Assembly: GCA_963070105.1 (NCBI GenBank)
Contig: OY718805.1
Coordinates: forward strand, 620,001-684,000
Origin: Litomosoides sigmodontis
Taxonomy: Eukaryota > Nematoda > Chromadorea > Rhabditida > Onchocercidae
Length of the DNA: 64,000 bases
Direction: 5' to 3'
The notes under the pieces were generated by a model. The model made no database searches. It was not told the origin of the DNA and saw only the letters and a list, made by a program, of their open reading frames with translations. The stretch's first letter is position 1, and every line of letters starts with the position of its first letter. The translations under genes were made by a program, and so were the position numbers. Shown piece after piece: positions 23,962-35,786 of this stretch.

Positions 23962-25265
23962 AGCATGCCCTAACCTGAAGTCCTGAATTCAACCTTTGCA
24001 TTAAAAAGTTTATTATCAGTGGGCCGATTGAAAATTCATTCATTGATAGATGCATGGAAAAATCCATGGAAAAAGGAAAAAGGCACGATTGCGTTCAGAT
24101 AATATATTTTATTGGTTTTAAGCTAAATTTCATGGTGCGGTTACTTATCACAACCGTAGACGCGGAGAGCGCAGTGATCTGCTTCAGCAGAGCCCGGCTG
24201 GTGTCCCGGTACATCTGAATTCCGTGGATTCTGCTGAATTCGACTTTTTTGAATCCTAAAGTAATGGCTGTTGCATAAAGTAAAACGGCCAAACCACCGA
24301 AATATTAAGTCTGAGGGGAGTTTTTCAGCAAATAAAGCGCAGCAAATTTCAAATCCGTTGCATAGCAAAATAAATGAAGCATTCGAGCGGCTCGCAGTGT
24401 TATCCATTTTGCCATTTGATTTCCACTCAATGCACTGCCATCAATTCAATTATCAGTGCGACATTATTTATCAGAGTTAAGCATGCGCTCTACTGCAACC
24501 TATTGATTGATAACAGTAATAAACGGATTTCACGGAAAGCATTCAAATATCTGCTGAATAGGGTTCTTCATCGATATCCTTTGTCCTGAGAAGTTTACTG
24601 CTTAGAGAGTGCTTGCGCAAGGTTACTGGTAATGTGATAATATGAGAGAGGGAGATTCTTCACCACTATCAAGTTGCCTGGAAAAGTACCACCATTAGCG
24701 AAGCTTCTCCCTACAGCACGTGAAGGGTACGAACGGATCCTAAGCAGTCCGTCATATATTGAGTGACATATTCACAAATGTTTGCCGATGCAGAGTTGGT
24801 GAAGTGGACGATGAGTTAGTAGTACCTTTTTAAAATTAGTCATTGTGTTGCAAAGGACGCTAGTGGAGGTGAGGTGCTTAGCATTATTATTGTGGTGGAA
24901 AAACAGGACGGTTATTTTGAATGATACAAAAACTGTTTTGTAAAGTATCTTTAAGTGTACATCAATCAATATTTCCATCCCTCAACATTGTACACTTTCA
25001 GAAACTTCAACGGAACGTGCATTTCTTACGTAGGACAGAAATAAAATTGAATAGCAGAGATTGAATTCATTTCAAGTACTAAAGTGTCTAGCATAACAAT
25101 TTTTGCTTTCTCGTCTTATCAACTTCCGACTGCTTCTTCTTCGCTTCTATCATTTTCCTCTTATCCTTATCATTCCTGCTCATTTCCATCGTTTACTCCT
25201 TCTCCCACTATTTCTAACACCAAAATTACTGCTAGGAATCATCATTAACACTTATCACTTCGTTA
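23962..25265. other. Spacer, no gene seen
   Basis: Several overlapping short frames on both strands (24095-24589, 24772-24978) show no motif and no splice support. Nothing else recognised. Confidence 0.5.
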
Positions 25266-25490
25266 TCAGTTCCTTTCTCTTCTTTTCTTCATTTCCCTTT
25301 CTTCTTCTTCTTCCATCTCTTTCTCCTTCCTTTTCGCCTCCATCTTTTCCTCCTTCTTCACCTCACGTTGTCGCACGTAATCAACCATCATGTTGGTCAT
25401 CGGTATGTGCAACATTGTTAAGCCAAATGACGCGATCGTTCCGATGGCGAAGAAGATGAGGAACGGTGTGACGAAATTTCCAATGCCAGT
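25266..25490 (-). CDS. Terminal exon of a small single-TM, coiled-coil protein (hypothetical, 5' partial)
   Basis: On the complement an exon follows the acceptor aatctacag and reads about 74 residues to a stop. It has one strong hydrophobic segment (FVTPFLIFFAIGTIASFGL), then MLHIPMTNMMVDYVRQ, then a highly charged Lys/Glu/Arg helix of about 35 residues. The composition and the clean acceptor make it look real. No start codon lies in the exon, so at least one upstream exon is expected at higher coordinates, and it was not located. The family was not recognised. Confidence 0.45.
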   Translation of the reverse strand, partial: TGIGNFVTPFLIFFAIGTIASFGLTMLHIPMTNMMVDYVRQREVKKEEKMEAKRKEKEMEEEEEREMKKRRERN

Positions 25491-27677
25491 CTGTAGATTC
25501 AAATTTGATGTCTACGAGTGCAAATTTCAACGCTTAGAAAACAAAAGGGCTGATAAATAAGGAGCAGTTACTGCTCGTAGCTCACTTTCTGAACTAGAAA
25601 ATGTCCCTAAAATTTGGAGGTGAAGGAAATTAATGAAACACTACAGACGTATGTGTAAACGACATTTCGTGGCTCGAGAACGGTTGACATCGCTTCCAAA
25701 TGCGCGGAAACCTCCCACTCACCGAATTTCACTGCAAAACAATGAATTGTGTTATGGCAATTGCGAGTTTTATAAATTTCAACAAATTTCTTCGAATCAG
25801 TTTTTCTTTCCTTTGAAAATCGAGAAAGGCGCTAAGCTATCAATTGCATTTAACTTAACCATTTGATTTAACTCGGAAATTGGAGGTAAATTTGAGTAAA
25901 TTATACTGCGATGTTCCGCATAGTCTTTCACCATCCCAGCAGTAAGCAGTAACCTCTAGCAGTAAGCTCCTATATTCGTTGTGATAATGAGGGTGATAAT
26001 AATGATGGTGCTTGTGCGAAGAGGGCAAATTGCCAATAGCTTTCATATAACATAATCATTTTAAATTTCAAATTGTGCAAAATCCTTTCCATTTTCGATT
26101 TTCAGACTGTCATATATAACTTTCTGTAAAAGAATAACTAAAATTAAACTCAGCAAATTTATATTCGTTGCTGATATGTGCGACATTTGGTGATCATTCA
26201 TCACTGCCAGACAGCGAGATCCTTCGCATTAAGTGCGGCAATTATCATTATGATATACTTCTCACAGCACATCTGATATGTGATATTCTCTGGAATGATA
26301 TAACCCATATATTTTTCTAGCCGACCCATTACTGCTACTAATGTACACGCCACCAAGTGTAGTCGATAGAATTTCAAAAGTATATTCTTAGTAGAATTTT
26401 TTAAAATATCAAATTCCGCACCTTAAAATAGCTGAACATTGTATTTCATGCAAAAATCGATATCCTTGGATAAGAAGGAATATGATTAGCACCTGCAAGT
26501 AGTAGCAATCATCTGATTTAAAAGCTTAGTGCAGAGGTATTGTTGAAGAACGCACAAGCCAACTACATTATCCGATTTGAGGTTGGTGATGTGTAATGTG
26601 TATTTCGTTTCGGTTCAGTGTATTTGAAGTCTTTGAAGCCTCGATATGCTACGGATTTTGCCTTCGACGGAAAAATATCCATCGTGCCTCTCGAAAAACT
26701 CAGTCGAAGTGAAATTTTGAGGAGTTTAGCACATAATTCTGATATTCCTCAATTCAACTGGGGCTTGTTAAGCAGCAAATGAAGTTTTACAGAGAACGAG
26801 GAATGGAGCTATGAGCGTATTATCTCAGCGAAAAACATTCCAAAGCAATAGCGCTAAAGTTGATAAGAACACACCGGAAAGTGCAAGCAGTGGCTTTCAT
26901 CGAAACCACTCAATGAGGACTGATACGAAACGCTCGATAATTTCAGGATCAGTTCACTGGCAACAACCTGTAATCTTTTAATTAAAATGTATCTGATGAA
27001 GCGGCACTGCACTGATTCAACTGTTTTGGGATGTCTTGTCTTGTTGTGCAGAACACGTCGCGTAATGCATATTCTTTTTCCTATAGCCCAAAAACCTAGC
27101 AGAACTGATTCCCTGACCACCGCAATATTTCCATTCCATCGAGTTGAAGCTATTGTCAGTCGCTTCGCATTACGCGTTAGGCTAAGTCAGTTGTTCGTGA
27201 ATGCTGCATGTAAATGCGAAATGGAATGCGAGATTCATTTTTCCCAAGGAACAGCGACATGTGTAGAAGCTTGTGAATTGTCAGATGCAAATTTTCCCTC
27301 ATTTTTCTTTTCATGATTGATCAGAGAGTGGAGGATGAAAGATGAAAAGGATAGTATGTATTTTCAAAATCAGAATTATTTCAATTTATTGCATAGCTAA
27401 ATTTAAATAAGAAATCTCAAACGATGTTTTTGCAGTGCAACCACCGGGATAAAAACATTGCGTGGAAGCAACAATTTATTTCGGTCAACGAGTTGTTCGA
27501 GAAATTTTCCGTGATGAGCTTGGCCGTAGCATGCATGCATCTTCCCACCCAAGCAATCGCCATTTCATTAATTTCCGGCTGAAAAAGTACCAGAAACCCT
27601 TACAACTTTTGAAAAAACACATTTCAACTGGGAGCGGGAGAATTGCTTAAGTGCAAGTGCCTAGTGCACCCATGGGC
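25491..27677. other. Spacer with unassigned frames
   Basis: No gene could be assembled. A frame near 27198-27316 (listed separately) has a cysteine pattern. The others (25633-25866, 25855-26046, 26854-27120) look random. Confidence 0.45.
27172..27316 (+). CDS. Candidate Cys-rich terminal exon (unassigned)
   Basis: The end of a forward frame reads ACKCEMECEIH and then TCVEACEL before a stop at 27314-27316, with a possible acceptor gctaagtcag at 27181-27190. The C-x-C-x3-C and C-x3-C spacing recalls the nearby CxxxC-repeat protein, but no upstream exon was identified and the evidence is thin. Confidence 0.2.
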
Positions 27678-27750
27678 GGTCTCGTGGTGTAGCGGTTATC
27701 ACATCTGTCTAACACACAGAAGGTCGGCGGTTCGATTCCGCCCGAGATCA
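27678..27750 (+). tRNA. tRNA-Val (anticodon AAC)
   Basis: 73-base cloverleaf with acceptor stem GGTCTCG/CGAGATC (one G-U pair), discriminator A, D-arm TGTAGCGGTTATCA, anticodon loop CTAACAC with AAC, and T-arm GGCGGTTCGATTCCGCC. No intron. Confidence 0.96.
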
Positions 27751-28094
27751 GCGGTGGCAAGCCTTTTCCGCTTGGAAAAGGTTCGCTAGATTGCTGTGTT
27801 ATACACATATACACCCCACTTTTGTGACGGCGTCGACACATTTGCCTCCTGAGCTATCAAAGGCTTCGTCATCCCTCTGCCGATAACAGTGCGTGATTCA
27901 TCCGCCGAGGCGCATTAACTGTCGAACCGCGTCGGTTCTAATTCTCCTCTTCTGCTCTTCCCCTTTCCGCCTTTCTCTCTCTTCCCTCTCCGTTCACTGC
28001 TCTTATTTACCTTCCATTATTCCCTTCCGTTCACATTTAAATGCTTTTTTGAAAATTTACAAAGTGCAAAAAGCTGTTGCGGACATAACCGCAC
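27751..28094. other. Spacer between tRNA genes
   Basis: About 340 bases between the Val and Lys tRNA genes. Pyrimidine-rich around 27945-28005, no gene seen. Confidence 0.6.
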
Positions 28095-28167
28095 AGCCCT
28101 CTGCGGGACTCGAACCCGCGACCCTCAGATTAAAAGTCTGATGCTCTACCGACTGAGCTAAGAAGGC
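28095..28167 (-). tRNA. tRNA-Lys (anticodon UUU)
   Basis: On the complement, GCCTTCT pairs with AGAGGGC (one G-U pair). D-arm TAGCTCAGTCGGTAGAGC, anticodon stem-loop CAGACTTTTAATCTG with TTT, and T-arm CGCGGGTTCGAGTCCCGC. 73 bases, no intron. Confidence 0.96.
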
Positions 28168-29252
28168 TCCGAGATGGCTCCCCTATGTTTACATTACAAG
28201 GAAAGTCCATCAGCAGTGTCCAAAATGACCGATGGTGGTTGTAATTTACGGTTGCAGAAAGGATGTGGAGAATGGCTAGTAAGTAGTACAGAGGTGTTGC
28301 AGTGGCGGGTGAAAGCGGTGATATTGTGACAAAACTTCATCTGATCGCACAAACAGCCGTAATTTCCTTCTTTTTTAACTGATTGTTTAACTAATTACCG
28401 CAATTATATCGCCTTCATCGACCCGCACACCACCGGTGTTGTAAACTAAATACACCGCTGTTCCCTTTGTATTGTCACAGGGATAAGTAATTACCAATTT
28501 CATGCTTTTCCAATTCGTATCGATTTTGGAGCAGTTTAATTAGACTTGTTTGGCGATTGCATTCCTCGTACCACCTCAAACATAAATCCTTTAAAATTTC
28601 AACATTCTTAATTGGCCAACGCAACTCCCGTGAATTTCATGCGAGTTTTCAAAATAAAAATTTCATTTAATAAACCATAAAAAAATAAAAATACAAAGTT
28701 TCGATTTTTCACTTAACAATATATTCGAGAAATACCTCAAAATAAAGTTTACTACCAAATTTGCGATTTCGTTGTGGAATCGTTCATCTTTCATTGCGCA
28801 TGAAACATTTTCTGCAATGCTTCCTTCCAACAATTCAATACCATTCAAATATGAATTATTTAGAATTTCGGAAATGTACCATTGAGATATTTGCGACCAT
28901 GAACAATCACATACAAATAAAGATTTTCCATTCAAATATTTTTTCACGCAAAAATTCGTCCATACGTATGGGCCATAACTGCAAATTTTTATTTCATTGA
29001 TATAAATTTTCTTGGAATGTTAAAAAGAGCAGCATTAAGTTAATGAATTTGTTAATGAGTTGTTTACAAAGTTTTAGATTATTGCGCTACCACTACAACT
29101 ACAATTCCTATCCGAAAATTAACTTGCTGGGCTTCATTGAGTAACTTATGGTAACACCTCTGTTGTATTTTAATTGCATTGCAAGTTTAATTTGTAAGCT
29201 CGCGAAGACTTAGCCTGTTGCTCAGAGAGAGCGTGAAGTTCCAATGTCTTTT
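28168..29252. other. Spacer, no gene seen
   Basis: The AT-rich frame at 28663-28947 on the complement and its forward shadow at 28761-29000 show no motif or splice sites. Nothing else recognised. Confidence 0.5.
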
Positions 29253-29483
29253 TCAATGATCAACTTCTCGCATAACTCTTTCTTCCATCCAGCCTGCTGC
29301 CAATGTTGGAGTGCACAATTTTCGAACATCGAGTAAAGGAAGCTCGTTCATCCAAGCAAAGCTAATGGCGACAACACCCCTAAGTAGAACTGGAAATGGG
29401 ACAAATGCAGGACAATGGTCAACAAGATAATCACTTGTGCACCAAGCAACAAATAGTATCGGATCGGCAGTGGCAGTGGAGCA
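29253..29483 (-). CDS. Unassigned 76-codon open frame, possible last exon of a membrane protein
   Basis: A frame on the complement lacking an early ATG reads ADPILFVAWCTSDYLVDHCP, then a hydrophobic run (FPVLLRGVVAISFAWMNELP), then LLDVRKLCTPTLAAGWMEE to a stop at 29253. It looks more protein-like than its surroundings. The overlapping frame over the same bases is also hydrophobic (YYLLLGAQVIILLTIVLHLS), as is a short frame around 29650-29770 (LIDAGSLLTYVFPLSA). Together they suggest a small multi-TM gene or its remains, but no consistent exon chain was found. Confidence 0.25.
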   Translation of the reverse strand, partial: CSTATADPILFVAWCTSDYLVDHCPAFVPFPVLLRGVVAISFAWMNELPLLDVRKLCTPTLAAGWMEERVMREVDH

Positions 29484-30626
29484 TCATTTTGAAATAAATT
29501 TCTTAGAGTGAGATCACAGTTCGTTTACTTCTAGTTACATGCGCTCATTTCTTTGCCAATTTTCACGATGATGTGTAATGATAGTGCGATCTTACCAAAA
29601 ATTGAACATAATTTGGACAAACGTTATGCCGAAAAACGTTATCAAATTTCAATGTGTATCAATCATATTTCGGTACATTCTCCTTTGAAGCACTGAGAGG
29701 AAAAACGTAAGTGAGAAGCGAACCGGCATCAATGAGAACCGTTTCAATGACCACCCAAAGCAGGGATCAGAAAAATCATGAGCAACTGGACAAGCCAAAA
29801 ATACTTTTCAAATTATCAATCACTACTTGAGTGTATCGAAATTTTAAACTGATACTCGTTTATATAAGCAATTTATGTGAGGGAAATAATTTTGAGTTAC
29901 CACCGTCGCCATAATTATTATTATTACCATCGGAACAACAATAAAAGGTTATTTATTCTTGGTGAAGGTTGTGACTTCAATCTCTTCCTTCTATTATCTG
30001 CTGAACGACAAATATAGATTTCAAACCGGATTACCGCTTTTCCATCGCTATCTGAGAGAAAAAAGAGAAAGAGAAAAGGGAGGAGAAAGAAAGACTAGCA
30101 GTAGTAACCTATTTTCTACTTTTCAGTGAAACTACGCCATTAGAAAATACATTAATAATTGATTGTGCCAGTTTTTTTTCACTTCTAAATCACTGGTGAT
30201 TACTGGAAGAAGTCGAATGGTCCTTTAGATAGATTGTGATTCTATGCATTAACTTTTCCAGGATCTCTCCTTTTTTCTTTTCTTCTGCAAAACATTTCAA
30301 ATATTTCACATCAAAGAAATCCTGAACTAGTTAACTTCGGTTACTCCTATCCTCCATCATTGCATCATATGGAAAATTAAGGACAGAAAGCTAACACATC
30401 CAATGTATTACTCTACCAGTGTGCAGAAATGAAAGCACGAAGGTACAAAATGTCACTCTCACTTATACTCCTCTTTTGGTGGAAACGCAAGGAAGCTTGA
30501 GTTCCAGGAAGAAATGGAAACTGAGCTCACCGAACTATCATCAGTGCCAGCCGAATAAGCTTCAAATCATGCAAGTAAACACCACCTCCCAACTCTCACT
30601 AGATGAGAGGTAAGAGTTGTGCTGCA
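29484..30626. other. Spacer, no gene seen
   Basis: Only scattered hydrophobic frames on the complement near 29650-29930 and a short forward frame at 30419-30613, neither supported. Confidence 0.45.
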
Positions 30627-30698
30627 GGGGGATTAGCTCAGTGGTAGAGCGCTCGCTTTGCATGCGAGAGGGCGGGGGTTCGATCCCCCCATCCTCCA
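30627..30698 (+). tRNA. tRNA-Ala (anticodon UGC)
   Basis: 72-base cloverleaf: acceptor GGGGGAT/ATCCTCC with discriminator A, D-arm TAGCTCAGTGGTAGAGC, anticodon loop TTTGCAT with TGC, and T-arm GGGGGTTCGATCCCCC. No intron. Confidence 0.96.
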
Positions 30699-31823
30699 GC
30701 GTCCCTTTTGATAACAATGTTTGAACTGGCTAAATCAATATACCTCGTTAAAAAGTGGCTGTTGATTAAGGATCACTAGGTTCGTAATGATAGACAACAT
30801 GGGGAAATCGTCGAAATGTACGTGTACGTGCCGCTGCTAATGCTGTCAAAGACGCGTCATCCGACGATAAAGCTAAGTAGACAGTAGCCGGTCAATAGGG
30901 CGCTACCGCAGAGCCATTGTGCGCATCGGTGTGGGCGGAAAGTAATCGTTATGTCTTTATCACATATTTTCAGCGCATTACGTAGCGTGATTTACAACAA
31001 CTTTTAGTAGAATAAAAAAAAGAATAAAAAAAAGTGATGCACTATGTTCAGTGCTATGACAATGATATCTTCCCACTAGGTAGCGGCAACCATCTATGGT
31101 AAACTGGTAAATTTTTGAACAACTGTTCTGAGAGTGATAAATTAAATGCACAGATATATAGGATAGGAAAAACTCGAATCTTCTAACAAATCTAGAAAAT
31201 GACCATTCGACCGATTCTGATAACCTGATACTCGTACGGAATACAAAGAAATATGTGGGATACCTACGCGTGAGTAGGGATGCGGAAAAAAGTTTAGTAA
31301 ACTAAACATTTTTCCATATTTTGACGGGTCGAAAGGTCACAGAGCAAAAGACAGCGGCACACATAAGGACAAGGAAATTAAAAAAACTTAGCAAAATGAC
31401 AGAATTTCCCAATATCAAAACAATGAAAATGGGTATCACTATCGGCATTAGTTCATACAATAAATACTGTCGACTAAATGCTGAACCACTGACGTACAAT
31501 TTATTTAAATTCCGTGCAGGTCAAAAAAAATCGTCATTAAGAACTAATTATTATCACTGAGATCTGATTTTGATTTCCGGAGCTTAAGAAAAGAAGGTGT
31601 GGCATAGCAAACCAGCAACTCCTTCATCAAAAAACAGTTAAGCAGCGTTCGGAAAATAAAAAAGAAGCAGGTCATTATTACAGGCATATTTTCTGGCATG
31701 GAAATCGAAAAAGTTAAGTTTGTTTCATTGGATATAGTCGAAATAAAGGCAAAATACGGACAAGGACGTCATATACATAAAAATCTAATATTTCAAAAGC
31801 ACATCAAATGGCGAAATAAACCG
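30699..31823. other. Spacer, no gene seen
   Basis: About 1.1 kb before the LIN-54 stop codon. The frame pair at 31302-31560 is low-complexity and unsupported. The part nearest 31823 presumably contains the LIN-54 3' UTR. Confidence 0.55.
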
Positions 31824-34800
31824 TCAGGTTCCCATAGTTTTTTTTGAATTCTTCAAAGCGCTTTCAATAACTTGCCCTAAACAACGTCCAAATTCTTTCA
31901 AAATTGCTTTCTCTATTTCTACTTGAGTTGCCCGCCCGCTAGATTCAATTTCTTCTGCTTGTGCTACCAGACACAGTGTTGCTGCTTCTACCACTTCATC
32001 CGTCATATAAAACCAAGGTAGCCTAGAATTGAGAACAGTGTTATTATAAAAAATTCATTAACAAATATGTACAAAGGAAAAAATGGTACTAAATACCTCT
32101 TCTCAATTTGTTTGCAAAATTCCCCCTGTAAAATTTAAAACAGAAAAAAATTTTCTAGTGATAAACAAAGCTGGCTTAACATGCTTCCACTATTTGCATA
32201 ATAAGACTTCGTCTGACACTGAAACTTGCATGCATAGAAAACCAAACATCAAGTATTAAATTCCTTGACCAGCCAAATACACTTACGTTTTGGGATCACT
32301 CGGCTCTTGAACTTCATCATCACTATCTTCATCGCTATACAAAGCCGTTTTATGAAAATCTCCAGTACCCACGGTAGCAGCTGAACGAATATCAGTTAAT
32401 GCCGCAGCTGATTTTGTGTTTGCTAATCGTGCTGCACGATCCGATTCCGTGTTTCGACAGCATATACATTTGCATCGATCGGTACAAGGCACTTTCGCCT
32501 AAAGTCCAAGTTTATTTCCAAAACCATTTTTACTAGAAAAAGCTACTACGTTGAATGATAATGATGTATCAGTTTTTGACACTAATAAGTTACTAAATTA
32601 CTCCTAAGTTATAACAACGATTTGGGCAGTTAACTAAGCAAATTCATAACGGATCTAATGGCCAAACAAAAAAATTTATTTCCTTTGAATCTATTAATTT
32701 TAGAAAGTAAAAACACCATTAATATAATAATCAAAACTCAATTTCACTCTAACATTCTTCTTAACAAGACGACCTAAATACAACATTATAAATTTACTTC
32801 ATAACATTCACAGTAATTCTTCAAACAATTGGATTTCTTGCAGTGACATCCTTTTTGGTGCAATCGTTCTGGTTCCACTTGTCTATTGGTAGCGACACCT
32901 AAATACAATAATATGCCATTTAAGCAACAAATTTTGCCAAATTCAAGTTAAACTTATATACTAAAAGTATTCCGCTAGCGAAAGTGTATCATTCGGTAGA
33001 GCATTTTTTTTATTTTGAAAATATTTTACAACGCCAGAAATCAAACCATCCAGTCAATTTACCTGAACCAATCATCACTAGTGGGATTTTTTTTATTAAT
33101 TACTATTAATTATGTTACCAATTTTTGGCTTGAATGCATTCGGATTGCGTTCCAGAGACAATCTAATAGCGCGCGTCCTTTCAATTTCATATTCAATTGT
33201 ATTTTTGCAATCTTTACAATCACAGTCATTGCAAAATTCCCCATTTGCAAAACAATCACAATATAATTTCAGACACATTGAACGTGTGCAATGACATGGT
33301 TTTTTTGAGCCAAGAGGTCGTCTGAAAATACAAATGAGAATTCATTTATGTAATCTTAAAAAGCGCTTAAATTAATAAGAAAAATAACGATAATACCCAC
33401 TAACATTAATCTGCTCTCTCAATTTATGTGGACTATACCTAGTAAATATCATACCAGATGGCTTCAAAAACAACTATCAGGATGTAAAATGGAGCCTAAA
33501 ACAGTACTTGCCAGTAGCTGAACCATGCCCTCCAACAAATCGTTAACTTCAGAAACGACTGAAACCAAAACCGGTAGAATTAGAACAATCAGAAGTTACC
33601 ATTACCAACAAAACATAGTACAAGAAAACAAATCACTTCTTTGGAGCTAATTTTGCTGCCAACATTGGAGTAAACACCCTGTTACGCTGAACGCTGGCCT
33701 GAGCAGCACGATATGCCATCGGTGGACTGAGGGGTGTTTGTAAGGGTTTTGATTTACATGGTATTTCACGTCTTCGCCAACCTGATTCTGTTTTCTGAAA
33801 ATATCTCGGTACACTCAGTAGAAAATCAGTCAAGAAATTAATGCCTTACACGAAGTTGAAAATTAAAGTTTGAAGGTGCAAGAATTTTTCTCTGAAAAAA
33901 CTTAGAAATTTCATAAATTATAATCCATAAAATGATTTTTATTATTTATTTACCGATAAATCCTCAAATAAGGCTATCAAAATCAGAAAACTTACATTCT
34001 GGTCCAACACTCCACGATTCGTCTCACCAAGTGTCCGAACCGGTGTAGTGGTGGTTGAACCACCTGATCGATCAATGCGATATATCTAAAACAAAAAACC
34101 GTTTAAAAATTAAATATTCAACTTCAAAACAAAGGCTGCACAATTCTTTTTATCCTCTTTACCTAATGTTCGAGACTCTCAGAAGTTTAACCGATAGAAT
34201 TTAATTACTTTACATTTCGGCTTTCATATATTACTTTCAATTCAAACCATATAAATGGAGTCACGTAGATTTCAAAGCATACGTTATCAAAGTAAAAAAG
34301 AATATATGGACGTATGGACGTTGTTTGCAATAGAACATTACACTGGGTTTGGTTAAGCACTAACATTAACATTACGCAGACGAAACAACGCAAGCAATTT
34401 ATTAAAAGTCTGAAGAGTTCTACCCTATTTCCTCGAACGGCGAAAACATGTGCCGGAACTATGCGTCCTGCTTGAATCTGCCCTACATCTGAGCCACACA
34501 GCTGGCTATCGCTTGATTCTCCGACACTTATCTGAAATTAAAAAAAAATGCCCAATTTATGCAGCAACAAATAATTTCATCTAATGCACAGAATTATGTA
34601 CATTCCGAATCTCAATTCTTTTTTACATCCTTATTGTAAATTTCTGTGAAAGCTGAATTTCATTTAATTAATTTATTATGCAGCAAGTACAATTCAATGA
34701 ATGAAAGCACACTCTTTCACGCTGCGAATTGCCATACGGTGGATGTCTACTTCCAGATGGAATACTACTTGCACGTGACGGATAAACCACTCTGTAGGAG

Positions 34801-35786
34801 CCATCCGCTGAAAACTGTTTGTTACAGAAGACATGAATTAGTACAGTCAATAAAACTTGCAATAAAGATCATAACAAACTATATGATTAAATGAACATAT
34901 GAATAACAATCTTGTACACGAATCTTATTACGAATATATTCACAATACCTTGCAGTTGGTATTCTACATCATCCTCAACTTCGCCTTCCACGTCAACTTC
35001 TTCCACGATTTCTTCAGAAATCTGAATTACAATAATGTCATGGGTTTAAAACGTTTGCTTGTGGATAACTGTTAAACCTATGGCATCAATCCTGACAAGA
35101 TAACATATCGAAATTCCAGACAGCACTGTTTACACTTTTCGTTTGAGTAATTATTACTTAAAACTTTGTGGTTTTATCTCAAGTGCCGTAAAATTTATGC
35201 ATAGCGTTCAAAAATTTTCAATTGCTGCCGTCATTCAAAGCTCAATTAGTCGGTATGGAATTACCCGTTAAAATATGCATCTAGTTCACATGGTTTTTTC
35301 GCAACCTACTCCACGTTTAATTCATCACTCATATCTCAGTTCAATCTACTCTTGATTCTCAAAACTTGTTGTCTGAGTTCATTGATCTAACAGAACTGAG
35401 ACTTTATAATCTAATAACTTAATTCGATCCTCTGATATTGATTTCCTATAACCGAAGTTCTTCTTCAAAGTACAATCTGCTTATTTCACGCTGTTTCAAT
35501 CTACTGCGCGGCTGTATTCAAACTGTTCCTCTTTGATTCAACCCAAAATTTGTTGAAACTTCAGCAAATTACCATCATCGCCACATTCGTTAAATTCTTT
35601 AAAAATGCTGACATCAAATGTCAAAGCTATTCCCCTATTATCCAAATAAAGCAGCAAATTCACTGCTACCTGTGCATCATCAACCAATTCATCTGTAACT
35701 ATTTCTTCTTGAACAATTTCTTCATGTGCAATAGTCTGGTGTTGCTGCTGCTTCTGCAACTCTCTTTGCCGCCTGCTATCAGACAT
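31824..35786 (-). CDS. lin-54: LIN-54, CXC-domain subunit of the DREAM/MuvB complex
   Basis: Binds CHR-type promoter elements and anchors DREAM to cell-cycle genes. Twelve exons on the complement, all in phase: 35670-35786, 34949-35021, 34713-34807, 34424-34531, 33996-34085, 33637-33794, 33119-33321, 32798-32898, 32287-32498, 32191-32218, 32097-32125, 31824-32022; 470 residues. Two cysteine-rich CXC repeats are clear: one with [19 protein letters not shown] and [17 protein letters not shown], the other with [19 protein letters not shown] and KCICCRN. Between them lies [11 protein letters not shown], the conserved linker with its DNA-contacting neighbourhood. The C-terminal helix region [20 protein letters not shown] matches the human [20 protein letters not shown]. 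The 28-base microexon at 32191-32218 is inferred: it is the only one found that restores phase. The N-terminus is acidic and Gln-rich. Confidence 0.92.
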
